From: Alcaligenaceae bacterium
GTDB lineage: Bacteria; Pseudomonadota; Gammaproteobacteria; Burkholderiales; Burkholderiaceae_B
Length of the DNA stretch: 64,000 nucleotides
Direction of reading: 5' to 3'
Assembly (NCBI GenBank): GCA_030538235.1
Contig: JAUNUJ010000005.1
Location: 124,001-188,000, forward strand
The stretch's first letter is position 1. Every line of letters starts with the position of its first letter. Both the position numbers and the translations under genes were made by a program. Positions 19,418-29,400 of this stretch are shown in pieces. A model generated the notes under the pieces. That model did not search any database and had not been told where the DNA came from. It saw only the letters and a list, made by a program, of their open reading frames with translations.

Positions 19418-19521
19418 TGTCGGTGGGTCCCTTCGCATAGGTCCATGGTGAAACTGGTCAGGTCCGGAAGGAAGCAGCCACAGCCATTCAGACTTAGTGC
19501 CGAAGTCAGGCTCACCGCCTA
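19418..19521 (+). ncRNA. ffs: signal recognition particle RNA, small bacterial (4.5S) type
   Basis: The hallmark SRP domain IV is plain: GGTCAGGTCCGGAAGGAAGC at 19457-19476 with AGCAGCCACAG after it. This provides the GGAA-type tetraloop region and the asymmetric and symmetric internal loops that bind Ffh. The flanks pair: CGGTGGG (19421-19427) with CTCACCG (19511-19517), closing a single long hairpin of about 100 nt without an Alu domain, as in other proteobacterial 4.5S RNAs. It fills the gap between addA and dnaX. Neighbourhood to dnaX is common in proteobacteria. Ends are estimated from pairing, within about five bases. Confidence 0.93.
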
Positions 19522-19543
19522 ATTTTCATCATCCACATGTTCT

Positions 19544-21655
19544 ATGAATTATTTAGCCCTTGCCCGTAAGTGGCGTCCTCGTTCATTTTCGGAGTTGGTT
19601 GGCCAGGATCATGTGGTTCGCGCGTTATCAAATGCGCTCGATACTCAAAGAATTCATCACGCTTGGTTATTTACCGGTACTCGTGGAGTCGGTAAAACCA
19701 CCTTGGCGCGTATTCTAGCAAAATCCTTAAACTGTGAAACCGGCATCACTGCCACACCTTGTGGTCAATGTTCTGTTTGTGTGGAAATTGATCAGGGTCG
19801 TTTTGTTGATTATGTTGAGGTCGATGCAGCATCTAGGCGTGGTGTGGATGAAATTACGCCATTACTCGAACAAGCGATTTATGCCCCGTCTCGTGGTCGA
19901 TTCAAGATCTATACGATTGATGAGGTGCATATGTTGACGACTCACGCCTTTAACGCCATGTTAAAGACTCTCGAAGAGCCGCCAGCGCATTTGAAATTTA
20001 TTTTGGCCACCACCGATCCTCAAAAAATTCCGGTCACTGTCTTATCCCGCTGTATTCAATACAATCTCAAGCAAATGTCGCCTGAGGCCGTGGTTGAGCA
20101 TTTACAGCTTCTTTTAAAAGAAGAGGGGGTGGCTTATGAGAGTGCCGCCTTACAATTAATTGCCCGCGGTGCGGCCGGTTCGATGCGCGATGCCTTGTCG
20201 CTCACAGATCAGGCTATTGCCTTTAGCGGTAATCATATTACTGTGCAGGCCATGCAGGACATGCTGGGTACCATTGATCAGAGTTATTTGGTCAATTTAA
20301 TAAATGCCTTATTGGCCGGTGATGCATCTACCGTCGTGAGTCTGGCAGATGCGATTGCAGAGCGTGGATATTCTTATGAAGGTGCTTTGGCTGATTTAGC
20401 GGTGCTTTTATCACGAATCACCATGGAGCAAAGACTTAGCGGCTCTATTGATCGTGATGATCCTCTCTATCCTGAGATGGCACAAATTGCTCAAAGCGCC
20501 AATCACGATTTATTGCATCTTTTTTATACTATCGCTATTCACGGTCGCAAGGAATTGGCCTTAGCGCCCGATGAGTATTCCGGTTTTGTGATGATTTGCC
20601 TGCGTATGCTGGCTTTGGTTAGTGCACCGGCAATACAGCATGTAGTACATCAATCGACCAGTACAAGTTCTTCTGTTGAGCAAAGTGAAGAAAGCACTGC
20701 CAGTGCAGTGGATAAAAAAAAACTCCCTGATTTAAAGCAAGCAGTTCAAACCGAAGCGATTCAGTTAACAAAGGCTGAACCATCCCCGGCAATCATAGAG
20801 CCTGACAGTGAATCTGTAGAAGAGCCGTTAGCCCCCCCAACGGTTGATAAACCCACGATGACGGCCGCCGTTATCGACGAGTTTTCTGAGATTGAAGCGA
20901 GTGTAGCGTTGATGTCCGATAAGTCGCTAGAGACAGAGACTGTTGAGGTTGTCAGCCAAAATGCAGGAACTAAAGAAGCAGTCGTTTCAGCAATTATCGC
21001 ACCTAACAAATCTGCGGACGAGCCTGACTCTCAGAGCTCAGAGCTTGCAGCGCCAGCAAGTAATCATATTAAAACCAATACCTTAGTCGAGGAACAAGAT
21101 CATGTCAGCGAGCATTCTGCCATGTCTGCGGCCGATTGGGCACGTATGCAGGGTGTGGCTATTGATGATTATGATGGCGATATCATTGATGAGGTATTGC
21201 CCGATGCCGATTTAGAAATGACTTGGGCGCCACAGCTTACTGACCATGATAATAAAATCACCTTATCGACACTTAATCAGGAGCGCTGGATTGAGTTGAC
21301 TAAACGTCTGGCCTTACCCGGTTTAGCGGGTGAGCTTTTATTAAATAGCCAATGGTTAGCAACCGAAGCTAATACGATATACCTCAAAATCTTCTTGAAA
21401 AATGTTGATAGTCTGGCGATTAAATCCAGTCTGACCACGGCATTGACTGAGTATTTCTCACACGTCATAAAATTGGATTTTGAGAGTGGGGAGACCGGAG
21501 ATGCTACTGCTCGTGCACAATTAGTCAAAGAGCAAGAAGAGCGTCAGCAACAAGCAGAAGCTATGGTTGCTAATGACCCCTATATCCGGAGTCTAAAAGA
21601 AAATTTCGGCGCGATTGTGGTCGATGGCTCAGTGCGAGTTTTATCCACAGAGTAG
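19544..21655 (+). CDS. dnaX: DNA polymerase III subunits tau/gamma
   Basis: Clamp-loader ATPase and replisome organiser of 703 residues. AAA+ motifs are GTRGVGKTT (45-53), the zinc cysteines C64, C73, C76 and C79, IYTIDEVHMLT (Walker B) and the SRC sensor in VLSRCIQYNL. After about residue 370 a long acidic, low-complexity linker leads to a C-terminal domain (about 560-703) that should bind DnaB and the polymerase alpha subunit in tau. A run of nine A bases in frame at 20714-20722 (codons 391-393) looks like a slip site that would give a short gamma-like product (see findings). dnaX-ybaB-recR is a conserved order. Confidence 0.95.
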   Translation: MNYLALARKWRPRSFSELVGQDHVVRALSNALDTQRIHHAWLFTGTRGVGKTTLARILAKSLNCETGITATPCGQCSVCVEIDQGRFVDYVEVDAASRRGVDEITPLLEQAIYAPSRGRFKIYTIDEVHMLTTHAFNAMLKTLEEPPAHLKFILATTDPQKIPVTVLSRCIQYNLKQMSPEAVVEHLQLLLKEEGVAYESAALQLIARGAAGSMRDALSLTDQAIAFSGNHITVQAMQDMLGTIDQSYLVNLINALLAGDASTVVSLADAIAERGYSYEGALADLAVLLSRITMEQRLSGSIDRDDPLYPEMAQIAQSANHDLLHLFYTIAIHGRKELALAPDEYSGFVMICLRMLALVSAPAIQHVVHQSTSTSSSVEQSEESTASAVDKKKLPDLKQAVQTEAIQLTKAEPSPAIIEPDSESVEEPLAPPTVDKPTMTAAVIDEFSEIEASVALMSDKSLETETVEVVSQNAGTKEAVVSAIIAPNKSADEPDSQSSELAAPASNHIKTNTLVEEQDHVSEHSAMSAADWARMQGVAIDDYDGDIIDEVLPDADLEMTWAPQLTDHDNKITLSTLNQERWIELTKRLALPGLAGELLLNSQWLATEANTIYLKIFLKNVDSLAIKSSLTTALTEYFSHVIKLDFESGETGDATARAQLVKEQEERQQQAEAMVANDPYIRSLKENFGAIVVDGSVRVLSTE
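20714..20730 (+). promoter_or_regulatory. candidate frameshift/slippage site in dnaX
   Basis: Nine A bases occupy three in-frame AAA codons. A -1 shift, or one added A in the transcript, reads ACT CCC TGA and stops at 20728-20730. Loss of one A reads AAC TCC CTG ATT TAA and also stops at once. Either route gives a product of about 395 residues ending after the AAA+ and collar domains, as gamma does in Escherichia coli and Thermus. A small hairpin (GCACT/AGTGC) lies just upstream. Confidence 0.55.
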
Positions 21656-21701
21656 ATACGATACAATACGATAAATTTTTCAAGCAAAAGGAATACGACA
21701 T

Positions 21702-22031
21702 ATGATCATGAAAAAACAATTAGCTGGGCTGATGAAGCAAGCTCAGAAAATGCAAGAAGATGTGAAAAAAGCTCAGGAAGCCCTAGCTGATATCGAGGTT
21801 GAGGGAGCAGCTGGCGGTGGTCTGGTTAAAGTCACTATGAACTGTCGTTTTGATGTTCGACGCGTGACCATCGACCCGTCACTGTTTGAAGACGACAAAG
21901 ATATGCTGGAAGACTTGACCGCTGCGGCGTTTAATGACGCCTTACGCAAAGCTCAGGCAACCTCGGATGAGAAAATGGGTGCCGCGACAGCCGGTATGCC
22001 GATGCCTCCGGGTATGAAGTTCCCGTTCTAA
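21702..22031 (+). CDS. ybaB: YbaB/EbfC family nucleoid-associated protein
   Basis: Small DNA-binding dimer (109 residues) encoded between dnaX and recR in most proteobacteria. Family features visible are [20 protein letters not shown] at the start, [15 protein letters not shown], and the Gly/Met/Pro-rich end [17 protein letters not shown] at 21688-21692 stands nine bases before ATG 21702 and fits that start better than the ATG at 21708. Its precise role (nucleoid structure, recombination support) is not settled for the family. Confidence 0.93.
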   Translation: MIMKKQLAGLMKQAQKMQEDVKKAQEALADIEVEGAAGGGLVKVTMNCRFDVRRVTIDPSLFEDDKDMLEDLTAAAFNDALRKAQATSDEKMGAATAGMPMPPGMKFPF

Positions 22032-22072
22032 AAAGCGTTAATGATCACCTTTTTAATCCTTAAGACAGTTCA

Positions 22073-22717
22073 TTGAATAACGCCGGATCCGAAGTCGAAA
22101 CCGAAATCGAAATCGAAACTAAAACTCGATTTTCCGAACCATTAGAGGAGTTGGTCGACAGTTTGCGTCAACTTCCGGGGGTGGGGGAGCGTAGCGCCAG
22201 ACGCATGGCTTATCATTTGTTGCAACATGATCCAGAGGGTGGCTTGAGGCTTGCCGTTGCTCTGGACAATGCGCTTAATAATCTGCGTCATTGTGAGCTC
22301 TGCAACTCTTTTACTATGGATGACATTTGCTCAACCTGTCGTGATGAGACGCGTGACCATTCGGTGCTTTGCGTTGTCGAAACACCGGTGGATCAAAACA
22401 TGATTGAGTCGACGCGCAGTTACCGCGGACTTTATTATGTTTTGATGGGTAAATTACAACCTATCCAAGGTGTGGGGGCGGCGAGCTTAAGCTTGCAACG
22501 CTTAATCGAAAGAGCGCAGCAAGGTCAAGTTAAAGAGGTGATTTTAGCAACCAATTACACCACTGAAGGTGAGACTACGGCGCATTATCTGGCTCAGCTC
22601 TTGCGACCACATGATATCAAGGTAACTCGTATTGCCCGTGGGGTACCTGCCGGTAGTGAGTTGGAGTATGTAGATGCCGGAACCATTGCTTGGGCGTTGA
22701 TGGAGCGCAAGAGCTAA
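22073..22717 (+). CDS. recR: recombination mediator RecR, TTG start
   Basis: Works with RecO/RecF to load RecA at single-strand gaps. The 214-residue protein has the helix-hairpin-helix RQLPGVGERSARRMAYHLL, a C4 zinc finger (CELCNSF and ICSTC), and a Toprim domain starting VLCVVETPVDQNMIESTRSY, ending at ATNYTTEGETTAHYL. Family members are usually about 200 residues and start near SEPLEELVD. Here the only start between the stop TAA at 22061 and that point is TTG 22073. It adds about 20 residues including the repeat-like acidic EVETEIEIETK. No clear Shine-Dalgarno precedes it. Confidence 0.92.
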   Translation: MNNAGSEVETEIEIETKTRFSEPLEELVDSLRQLPGVGERSARRMAYHLLQHDPEGGLRLAVALDNALNNLRHCELCNSFTMDDICSTCRDETRDHSVLCVVETPVDQNMIESTRSYRGLYYVLMGKLQPIQGVGAASLSLQRLIERAQQGQVKEVILATNYTTEGETTAHYLAQLLRPHDIKVTRIARGVPAGSELEYVDAGTIAWALMERKS

Positions 22718-22754
22718 GCTTGTTGGTCCATCTCCATAGCGCTCTTGTCACCAG

Positions 22755-22790
22755 AAAAGCAGTCTTCGAACTATCCGAAAGCTGCTTTTA
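22755..22790. terminator. bidirectional terminator between recR and tal
   Basis: AAAAGCAG (22755-22762) pairs with CTGCTTTT (22782-22789), with TTCG/CGAA pairing again inside. T-runs are on both outer sides, so it can stop recR rightward and tal leftward. Confidence 0.75.
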
Positions 22791-22852
22791 TCAATCAACA
22801 AAATACATCTAAAGGCACTTTAATTTTCGTATCAAGTGCGTCAATTGACTCT

Positions 22853-23806
22853 TTAGCGTGCCGATTCAATTAGCTTGTCGAGCTTAATTGCATCACTGAC
22901 GAAGTTGCGGATTCCTTCGGCTAATTTCTCGGTCGCCATCGCGTCTTCATTTAGTAAGAATCTGAATTTTGCTTCATCTAAACTCAATTCCTCGATATCT
23001 GAGTTTCGCGCTGCTTTAGTATCTAGGGCAAGCTCGAGAGGGTTTGTGTTGTTACGGAGTTGTTGCAATAAATCGGGACTGATGGTTAATAAATCACTAC
23101 CTGCAAGGGCTTGAATCTGTCCGATATTGCGGAAGCTGGCACCCATGATTTCAGTTTCAATATTGAATTTTTTATAGTAATTAAAAATTGCGGTCACTGA
23201 TTTGACACCGGGATCGTTGAGTCCCGCTTGCGCTTCTTCGTCCCAATCAGCACCGGCTTGTTTTTTGTACCAGTCATAAATACGACCGACAAAAGGCGAG
23301 ATCAATTTGACGCCTGCTTGTGCACATGCAACGGCCTGCACCAGACTGAACAACAAAGTGAGGTTGCAGTGAATGCCTTCTTGCTCTAATTGCTTTGCGG
23401 CTTCAATACCCTCCCAGGTCGCAGCAATTTTAATCAGAACGCGTTGCTTATCAATGCCGGCGGCTTCATATAATTCAATTAGGCGACGAGCGCGAGCTAC
23501 CGTGGCTTTTGTATCAAAAGAAAGTCGGGCATCGACTTCAGTAGAAACACGCCCAGGCACCACATCCAGAATCTTACGACCAAAGAGGATTAGTAAGTGA
23601 TCTAGAATCCCTTCGGTATCCGCCTGTGGATGCTCTTTAATGATTTCATCAAGCAGCGGACGATAACGCTCGTCTTGTATTGCTTTAAGTATTAAAGAAG
23701 GGTTTGTGGTGGCATCAGTCGGTTGGTGCTGACGGATAGCCTCAAAGTCGCCGGTGTCAGCAACAATAGTGGTGTATTTGGCTAAACTTTCTAATTGATT
23801 AGTCAT
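22853..23806 (-). CDS. tal: transaldolase
   Basis: Moves a dihydroxyacetone unit between sugar phosphates in the non-oxidative pentose phosphate pathway. The 317 residues match the TalA/TalB class: [11 protein letters not shown] (about 14-24), [14 protein letters not shown], the Schiff-base Lys126 in [46 protein letters not shown], and [12 protein letters not shown] near the C-terminus. Length is the family's usual. Monocistronic on the minus strand, with a terminator just downstream and a long AT-rich region upstream. Confidence 0.96.
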   Translation of the reverse strand: MTNQLESLAKYTTIVADTGDFEAIRQHQPTDATTNPSLILKAIQDERYRPLLDEIIKEHPQADTEGILDHLLILFGRKILDVVPGRVSTEVDARLSFDTKATVARARRLIELYEAAGIDKQRVLIKIAATWEGIEAAKQLEQEGIHCNLTLLFSLVQAVACAQAGVKLISPFVGRIYDWYKKQAGADWDEEAQAGLNDPGVKSVTAIFNYYKKFNIETEIMGASFRNIGQIQALAGSDLLTISPDLLQQLRNNTNPLELALDTKAARNSDIEELSLDEAKFRFLLNEDAMATEKLAEGIRNFVSDAIKLDKLIESAR

Positions 23807-24158
23807 TGAAAAAACCTAAATCCAATTTAATTAAGAGAATTATCTCGTGAACTATTAGGAATTATATTGTTTTGGTATGAAATTACAGTGAATAAATGGA
23901 CTGCTATCAATAAATATATTATTTGTAACATAAAGGAACTTATTTTTACTTTATTTGCCCAATAGTTCAATTCGTTTTTTAGATTGAAAAATCACCGCGA
24001 ATCCTACAATATATACTTCTCAGCATGGTGAAGACTTGCTGTTTTAACTTATATAGTATAGTATGCATAGAATGTAATTCTATGTAAGTAAATGTTGGAT
24101 TGTGCTTAAGAATTTACTAATAAACATCGATTCGTATTCTTCTATGAGGCTGTCTTAA
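23807..24158. other. 352-base AT-rich intergenic region with an inverted repeat
   Basis: Lies between the divergent tal and the secreted-protein gene. I find no gene or RNA family in it. It holds TATAGTATAGTAT (24052-24064), a possible -10 region, followed at once by the inverted repeat CATAGAAT-GTA-ATTCTATG (24066-24084), and a four-codon open frame ATG AGG CTG TCT TAA (24144-24158) that touches the TTG start of the next gene. Confidence 0.6.
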
Positions 24159-25124
24159 TTGAAGGGATTTTCTTCTTTTCTCTCCTTGTTGATTGGTCTT
24201 TACTTGTCATTGCTATCGTCAGCGGCAGGCGCCTTTCCTAATGCCTATAATTTATTGGGTTTTTCACAGGTTGAGTACGAAGTTGCAATTAATCCATGTC
24301 TTGATCAGGCTGTTTTATTTGAGCGCTTTGGTCGAGAGGCCCTAGTAGCTCAGGAAAAGGAACTCGCTAAGTGGCCAAAGGGTCTGTGCCAGAATCTTGA
24401 GGTGGCCCGTCAGCTCCTTACTTGGAATTACTATTACACCACCTTACTTGCTAACACCGAGCGTCCGACGGTGATTGCCGGCGAGATCAGTAAGCATATT
24501 AAATCGCTTGAGGCGTGTACTGATTTATCTTGTCTTAATCGCTTATTACCGAGAATCACTGAGTGGGTCTATTTAAATATTGATCGTCTTCCGGTCTATA
24601 CCGACTCTGAAAGCGCACGACGTAGTCAAGCCTCTTTAGCCGGTGACCCGGTGTTGCATCCCAGTTTAGCTTTGAGAAACTTGCCATTGCCCTTATCCGG
24701 TTTAGCTGAGGGGTGTAATGGCACGGATATTAATGTGCTCAATTTCTATACGGTTAATTTTTCAGTAGAAGGTCGCCCTTTGGTACTCGCCATGTGCAAA
24801 GAAACCGCAAATGGTGCCGGCCACAAGCAAAATATTTGGCTTTTAGAGCGACTGGACCCAAATGGTTCGACCTCCGGACTTGGTGCGTCAGCGGGCAGTG
24901 GGTGGCGTGAAATTTTGGTCGAAAGAGGCGATTCCCGTCTCTATGTTTTTACTGATAGTCGTACGGCATATCCAACACTTTATAGTCGTCGCTCAACCGG
25001 CTCCGGTGAGCAGTTAGTCGTCTATGATTTTCAGGCCTCGGGGCAGCAATACACGCGTAGTACGGTATTGAATCTGGAGTACGATACGTTGGGTCGTGCG
25101 CATGCTTTTATGCTTCGCCCTTAA
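24159..25124 (+). CDS. secreted protein of unknown function
   Basis: I do not recognise this 321-residue protein. TTG 24159 gives a sound Sec signal peptide (Lys2, hydrophobic SFLSLLIGLYLSLLSS, cleavage after AGA near residue 25), and GAGG nine bases upstream can serve as ribosome site. The mature part has a helical N-terminal half with cysteines in NPCLDQ, GLCQN and EACTDLSC, and EGCNG and AMCKE further on. It ends in a beta-rich half with strands such as WREILVERGDSRLYVFTDS and EQLVVYDFQ. Six cysteines suggest disulfides in the periplasm. No membrane anchor or lipobox. It precedes carA on the same strand, but carA has its own promoter-like sequence, so a functional link is not implied. Confidence 0.72.
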   Translation: MKGFSSFLSLLIGLYLSLLSSAAGAFPNAYNLLGFSQVEYEVAINPCLDQAVLFERFGREALVAQEKELAKWPKGLCQNLEVARQLLTWNYYYTTLLANTERPTVIAGEISKHIKSLEACTDLSCLNRLLPRITEWVYLNIDRLPVYTDSESARRSQASLAGDPVLHPSLALRNLPLPLSGLAEGCNGTDINVLNFYTVNFSVEGRPLVLAMCKETANGAGHKQNIWLLERLDPNGSTSGLGASAGSGWREILVERGDSRLYVFTDSRTAYPTLYSRRSTGSGEQLVVYDFQASGQQYTRSTVLNLEYDTLGRAHAFMLRP

Positions 25125-25204
25125 AGTAAAAAGATCCGTTTCGCTATAAATTATTATTTTCTTTAACACTATTAGAAAATTATCCCTGAAACTATAGCAA
25201 TCTC

Positions 25205-25233
25205 TTAATTGAAGTCAATATTTCCTATATAAT
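25205..25233 (+). promoter_or_regulatory. candidate sigma70 promoter of carAB
   Basis: TTAATT (25205-25210), a 17-base spacer and a perfect TATAAT (25228-25233) place a start near 25240, about 30 bases before the carA ATG. The -35 is a weak match (3 of 6). I see no pyrimidine-type attenuator in the short leader. Confidence 0.55.
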
Positions 25234-25269
25234 AAACAGGTTTAACTAAGTTTTTATGTATGAGATTTT

Positions 25270-26424
25270 ATGGCGCACTCAAGTAGCATTTTCGCTTATC
25301 AAAATGGTGTTGAGCCGGCAATTCTCGCTTTGGCTGATGGTACCGTGTTTAGAGGCCGTTCAATCGGTGCGGCGGGTCATAGCACAGCAGAAATTGTATT
25401 CAACACATCAATGGTCGGTTATCAGGAGCTTTTGACAGATCCCGGTTATCACCAACAAATTATCACCCTGACTTATCCACACATCGGCAATAGCGGCATT
25501 AACTCAGAGGACAATGAATCCTCTCAAATTCAGGCGGCGGGCCTAGTGATTCGTAGCTGCCCTGTACGTTATTCAAATTTCCGCGCCGATCAGTCTTTAC
25601 CTGAGTACCTCAAGGCCAACGGCATCGTTGCTATTAGTGATATTGATACCCGTAAATTAACTCGTATTTTGCGTGAAAGCGGTGCCCAGGTAGCCTGTAT
25701 TATGGTTGGCGACGATGAGGCAAAAGCCATTGAATTGGCTAGGACTCATACGCCTCTTCAGGCGCAAGCGTCGGTCAAAGCCGTTAGTCGTCGAGAGCCC
25801 ACTGAGTGGACTCAGACGTCTTGGCAATTGCACGAGGGCTATGGTGATTTAAGCGATGCTTCTTACCACGTGGTAGTCTATGATTTTGGTGTTAAAAACA
25901 GCTTTTTACGCTTATTAGCTGATAGAAAGTGTCGCCTTACCGTGGTGCCTGCTGAGACACCGGTAGCCGATGTGCTCGCGCTTAATCCTGATGGCGTGTT
26001 TTTATCTAATGGTCCTGGCGATCCGATGGCTTGTGATTTTGCCATTGACAATACCAAGCAATTATTACAACAAAAAATCCCATTATTTGCTATTGGTCTG
26101 GGTTATCAAATCCTGGCTTTAGCCACCGGCGCCAAGACGTTTAAATTGAAAGCAGGCAATCACGGTGCTAACCATCCGGTCAAAGACTTGGCAAGCGGTC
26201 GTGTGCATATCACCGTACAAAATCACAATTTTGCGGTCGCTGCTGATAGCCTTCCGGAGGGTGTCACGCCTAGTCATATTTCATTGTTTGATGACAATCT
26301 TCAAGGTATCAAGCTACGCGATTGTCCGGCCTTTGGCTTCCAGGGTCACCCTGAAGCAACTAGCGCCCCTCATGCAGCGGTGTCTTTGTTTGATCAATTT
26401 ATTAATTTAATGGCAGAAAAGTAG
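25270..26424 (+). CDS. carA: carbamoyl-phosphate synthetase small subunit, glutaminase nucleophile replaced
   Basis: Normally the class I amidotransferase subunit that frees ammonia from glutamine for CarB. The 384 residues align along their whole length with Car[18 protein letters not shown] in the N-terminal domain, [22 protein letters not shown], and FQGHPEAT with His360 and Glu362 of the triad kept. The nucleophile motif usually reads G-I-C-L-G-H-Q but here reads A-I-G-L-G-Y-Q. Cys is Gly276 (codon GGT at 26095-26097) and the following His is Tyr279 (TAT). Nearby GHHGGNHP reads GNHGANHP. Loss of this Cys is known to abolish glutamine use while ammonia-dependent synthesis by CarB can continue. 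The frame is intact, and carB starts six bases after the stop. Confidence 0.95.
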   Translation: MAHSSSIFAYQNGVEPAILALADGTVFRGRSIGAAGHSTAEIVFNTSMVGYQELLTDPGYHQQIITLTYPHIGNSGINSEDNESSQIQAAGLVIRSCPVRYSNFRADQSLPEYLKANGIVAISDIDTRKLTRILRESGAQVACIMVGDDEAKAIELARTHTPLQAQASVKAVSRREPTEWTQTSWQLHEGYGDLSDASYHVVVYDFGVKNSFLRLLADRKCRLTVVPAETPVADVLALNPDGVFLSNGPGDPMACDFAIDNTKQLLQQKIPLFAIGLGYQILALATGAKTFKLKAGNHGANHPVKDLASGRVHITVQNHNFAVAADSLPEGVTPSHISLFDDNLQGIKLRDCPAFGFQGHPEATSAPHAAVSLFDQFINLMAEK

Positions 26425-26430
26425 AGAATT

Positions 26431-29400
26431 ATGCCTAAGCGTACAGATTTAAAAAGTATTTTAATTATTGGTGCCGGTCCGATTATTATCGGTCAAGCCT
26501 GTGAATTCGACTACTCCGGAGCCCAGGCATGTAAAGCCCTAAAGGCTGAGGGTTACCGCACGATTCTGGTCAATAGCAATCCGGCAACCATCATGACTGA
26601 CCCGGAAACGGCCGATGTCACTTACATCGAACCCATTACCTGGCAGGCAGTTGAGCGTATTATTGAGGTGGAAAAACCTGACGCTTTATTACCGACTATG
26701 GGTGGTCAAACCGCACTTAACTGTGCTCTGGATTTAGCTCGTCACGGGGTCTTAGAAAAACATGGCGTAGAGCTTATCGGGGCTAATGAAGCCGCTATCG
26801 AAAAAGCTGAAGATCGCATGAAGTTTAAAGACGCGATGACTAAAATCGGTCTGGACTCCGCTAAATCAGGTATTGCACATAGCATGGCAGAAGCTTGGGA
26901 AGTACAGCGTGCGATTGCTGAGGAAGTCGGTACATCCGGTTTCCCGGTGGTTATTCGTCCTAGTTTTACCTTGGGTGGAACCGGTGGTGGTATTGCTTAT
27001 AACCCCGAAGAGTTCGAAACTATTTGTCAACGCGGTTTAGAGGCTTCACCGACTAGCGAGTTATTGATTGAAGAATCCTTGCTCGGCTGGAAAGAATACG
27101 AGATGGAAGTGGTTCGCGACTCAGCCGATAACTGCATTATCGTATGTTCCATTGAAAACCTGGACCCGATGGGTGTACATACCGGTGATTCGATTACAGT
27201 AGCGCCGGCACAGACCATGACAGCTAAAGAGTATCGCATCATGCATGATGCGTCTGTGGCTGTGCTGCGCGAGATTGGTGTAGATACCGGTGGTTCTAAC
27301 GTGCAGTTTGCCGTTAACCCTGCCAATGGTCGTATGATTGTGATTGAGATGAACCCCCGTGTTTCACGCTCATCTGCCTTGGCTTCCAAAGCGACTGGTT
27401 TCCCGATTGCTAAAGTCGCTGCACGTTTAGCGGTGGGTTATACCCTTGACGAGTTAAAAAATGAAATTACTGACGGGCTGACACCAACTTCATTTGAACC
27501 GACCATTGACTACGTCGTTACTAAAATTCCGCGCTTTGCCTTTGAAAAATTCCCTCAAGCCGATGACCGTTTGACTACTCAGATGAAGTCAGTAGGTGAG
27601 GTTATGGCGATTGGTCGTACTTTTAAAGAGTCCTTCCAAAAGGCCTTACGTGGTCTTGAGGTAGGTGTTGATGGTCTTAATCAGATGACCATTGATCGAG
27701 AGAAGCTCCAGGTTGAATTGGCTGAGCCCGGTCCACAGCGTATCTGGTATGTTGGAGATGCCTTTGCTAAAGGTTTTTCTTTAGAGGAAGTTCATCAATT
27801 AACCAAAATCGATCTCTGGTTCTTAGAGCAAATTAAAGAAATTGTCGATATCGAATTAGCCCTTGAGAAAGTCACTCTGGCTGCTATTGAGCCTGCTACC
27901 ATGTTGGAGCTAAAGCGCAACGGCTTCTCCGACCGTCGTTTGGCCTATTTGCTGGACACCACTGAAGCTGAAGTTCGTAAAAATCGTCATCAGAACAATA
28001 TCCGTCCTGTATATAAGCGCGTTGATACATGTGCCGGTGAATTCCCGACCGGAACTGCTTATATGTACTCTACTTACGAGGAAGAGTGCGAAGCCCAACC
28101 AACCGACAAAAAGAAAATCATTGTTCTTGGTGGTGGTCCTAACCGTATTGGTCAGGGTATTGAGTTTGACTATTGCTGCGTGCATGCGAGCTTTGCTCTA
28201 CGTGATGACGGTTACGAAACCATTATGATTAACTGTAATCCGGAGACGGTTTCTACAGACTACGATACCTCTGATCGGCTGTACTTTGAGCCTTTGACGC
28301 TTGAGGATGTACTGGAAATTGTTGAAGTAGAGAAACCGGTTGGCATGATTGTACAATACGGTGGTCAGACGCCACTTAAATTAGCTCGTGACCTAGAGGC
28401 TAATGGCGTGCCGATTATCGGTACCAGCCCAGAGTCTATCGACATCGCCGAGGACCGTGAGCGTTTCCAAAAGCTACTGCAAAAACTCGGTTTACGTCAA
28501 CCGCCTAACCGTACTGCTCGAACTGAAAGCGAAGCGTTAACTCAGGCTGCGGAAATCGGTTACCCCTTAGTGGTTCGCCCATCTTATGTGTTAGGTGGTC
28601 GTGCTATGGAAATCGTTCATGAGCAGAGCGATTTAGAGCGCTATATGCGCGAAGCAGTTAAGGTCAGCAACGACTCTCCGGTGTTATTGGATCGATTCCT
28701 GAACAATGCCATCGAAGTGGACGTTGATTGTATTGCCGACGGTGAGCAGGTCTTTATCGGTGGTGTGATGCAGCATATTGAGCAAGCCGGTGTTCACTCC
28801 GGTGACTCAGGTTGTAGCTTGCCGCCGTACTCATTAGATGAGGCAACGGTCGAAGAGATTAAGCGTCAAACTAGCCTAATGGCTAAGGCCCTTGATGTTA
28901 AAGGTTTGATGAACGTACAGTTTGCCATTCAAGACGGTGATGTGTATGTCTTAGAGGTCAACCCGCGTGCTTCACGTACCGTGCCATTTGTCTCTAAAGC
29001 CACCGGTTTGCAATTAGCTAAAATCGCTGCGCGTGCCATGGCCAGTAAGAGCTTGGCTGAGCAGGGCGTAGAAAAAGAGGTGATACCACCTTTCTATAGC
29101 GTCAAAGAAGCCGTCTTCCCCTTTGTGAAGTTCCCAGGTGTCGATACGATTCTTGGTCCTGAGATGAAATCTACCGGTGAGGTCATGGGTGTAGGCAAAA
29201 CCTTTGGCGAGGCCTTCCTTAAATCGCAGATTGGTGCCGGTGCCTCTTTACCGGAATCTGGTACGGTTTTCTTGAGTGTCAGAGATCAAGACAAGGACAA
29301 GGCGCTTGAAATTGCTAAGGGCTTGCATGATTTAGGCTTTAAACTGCGCGCTACTCGCGGTACTGCCGCTAAAATTAGCGATGCTGGTATTCCAGTGCAG

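Noticed and set aside
25270-26424. carA as a pseudogene
   Set aside because: The frame is full length, other CarA motifs are preserved, and carB is tightly linked and intact, so selective loss of the glutaminase site is more likely than decay.
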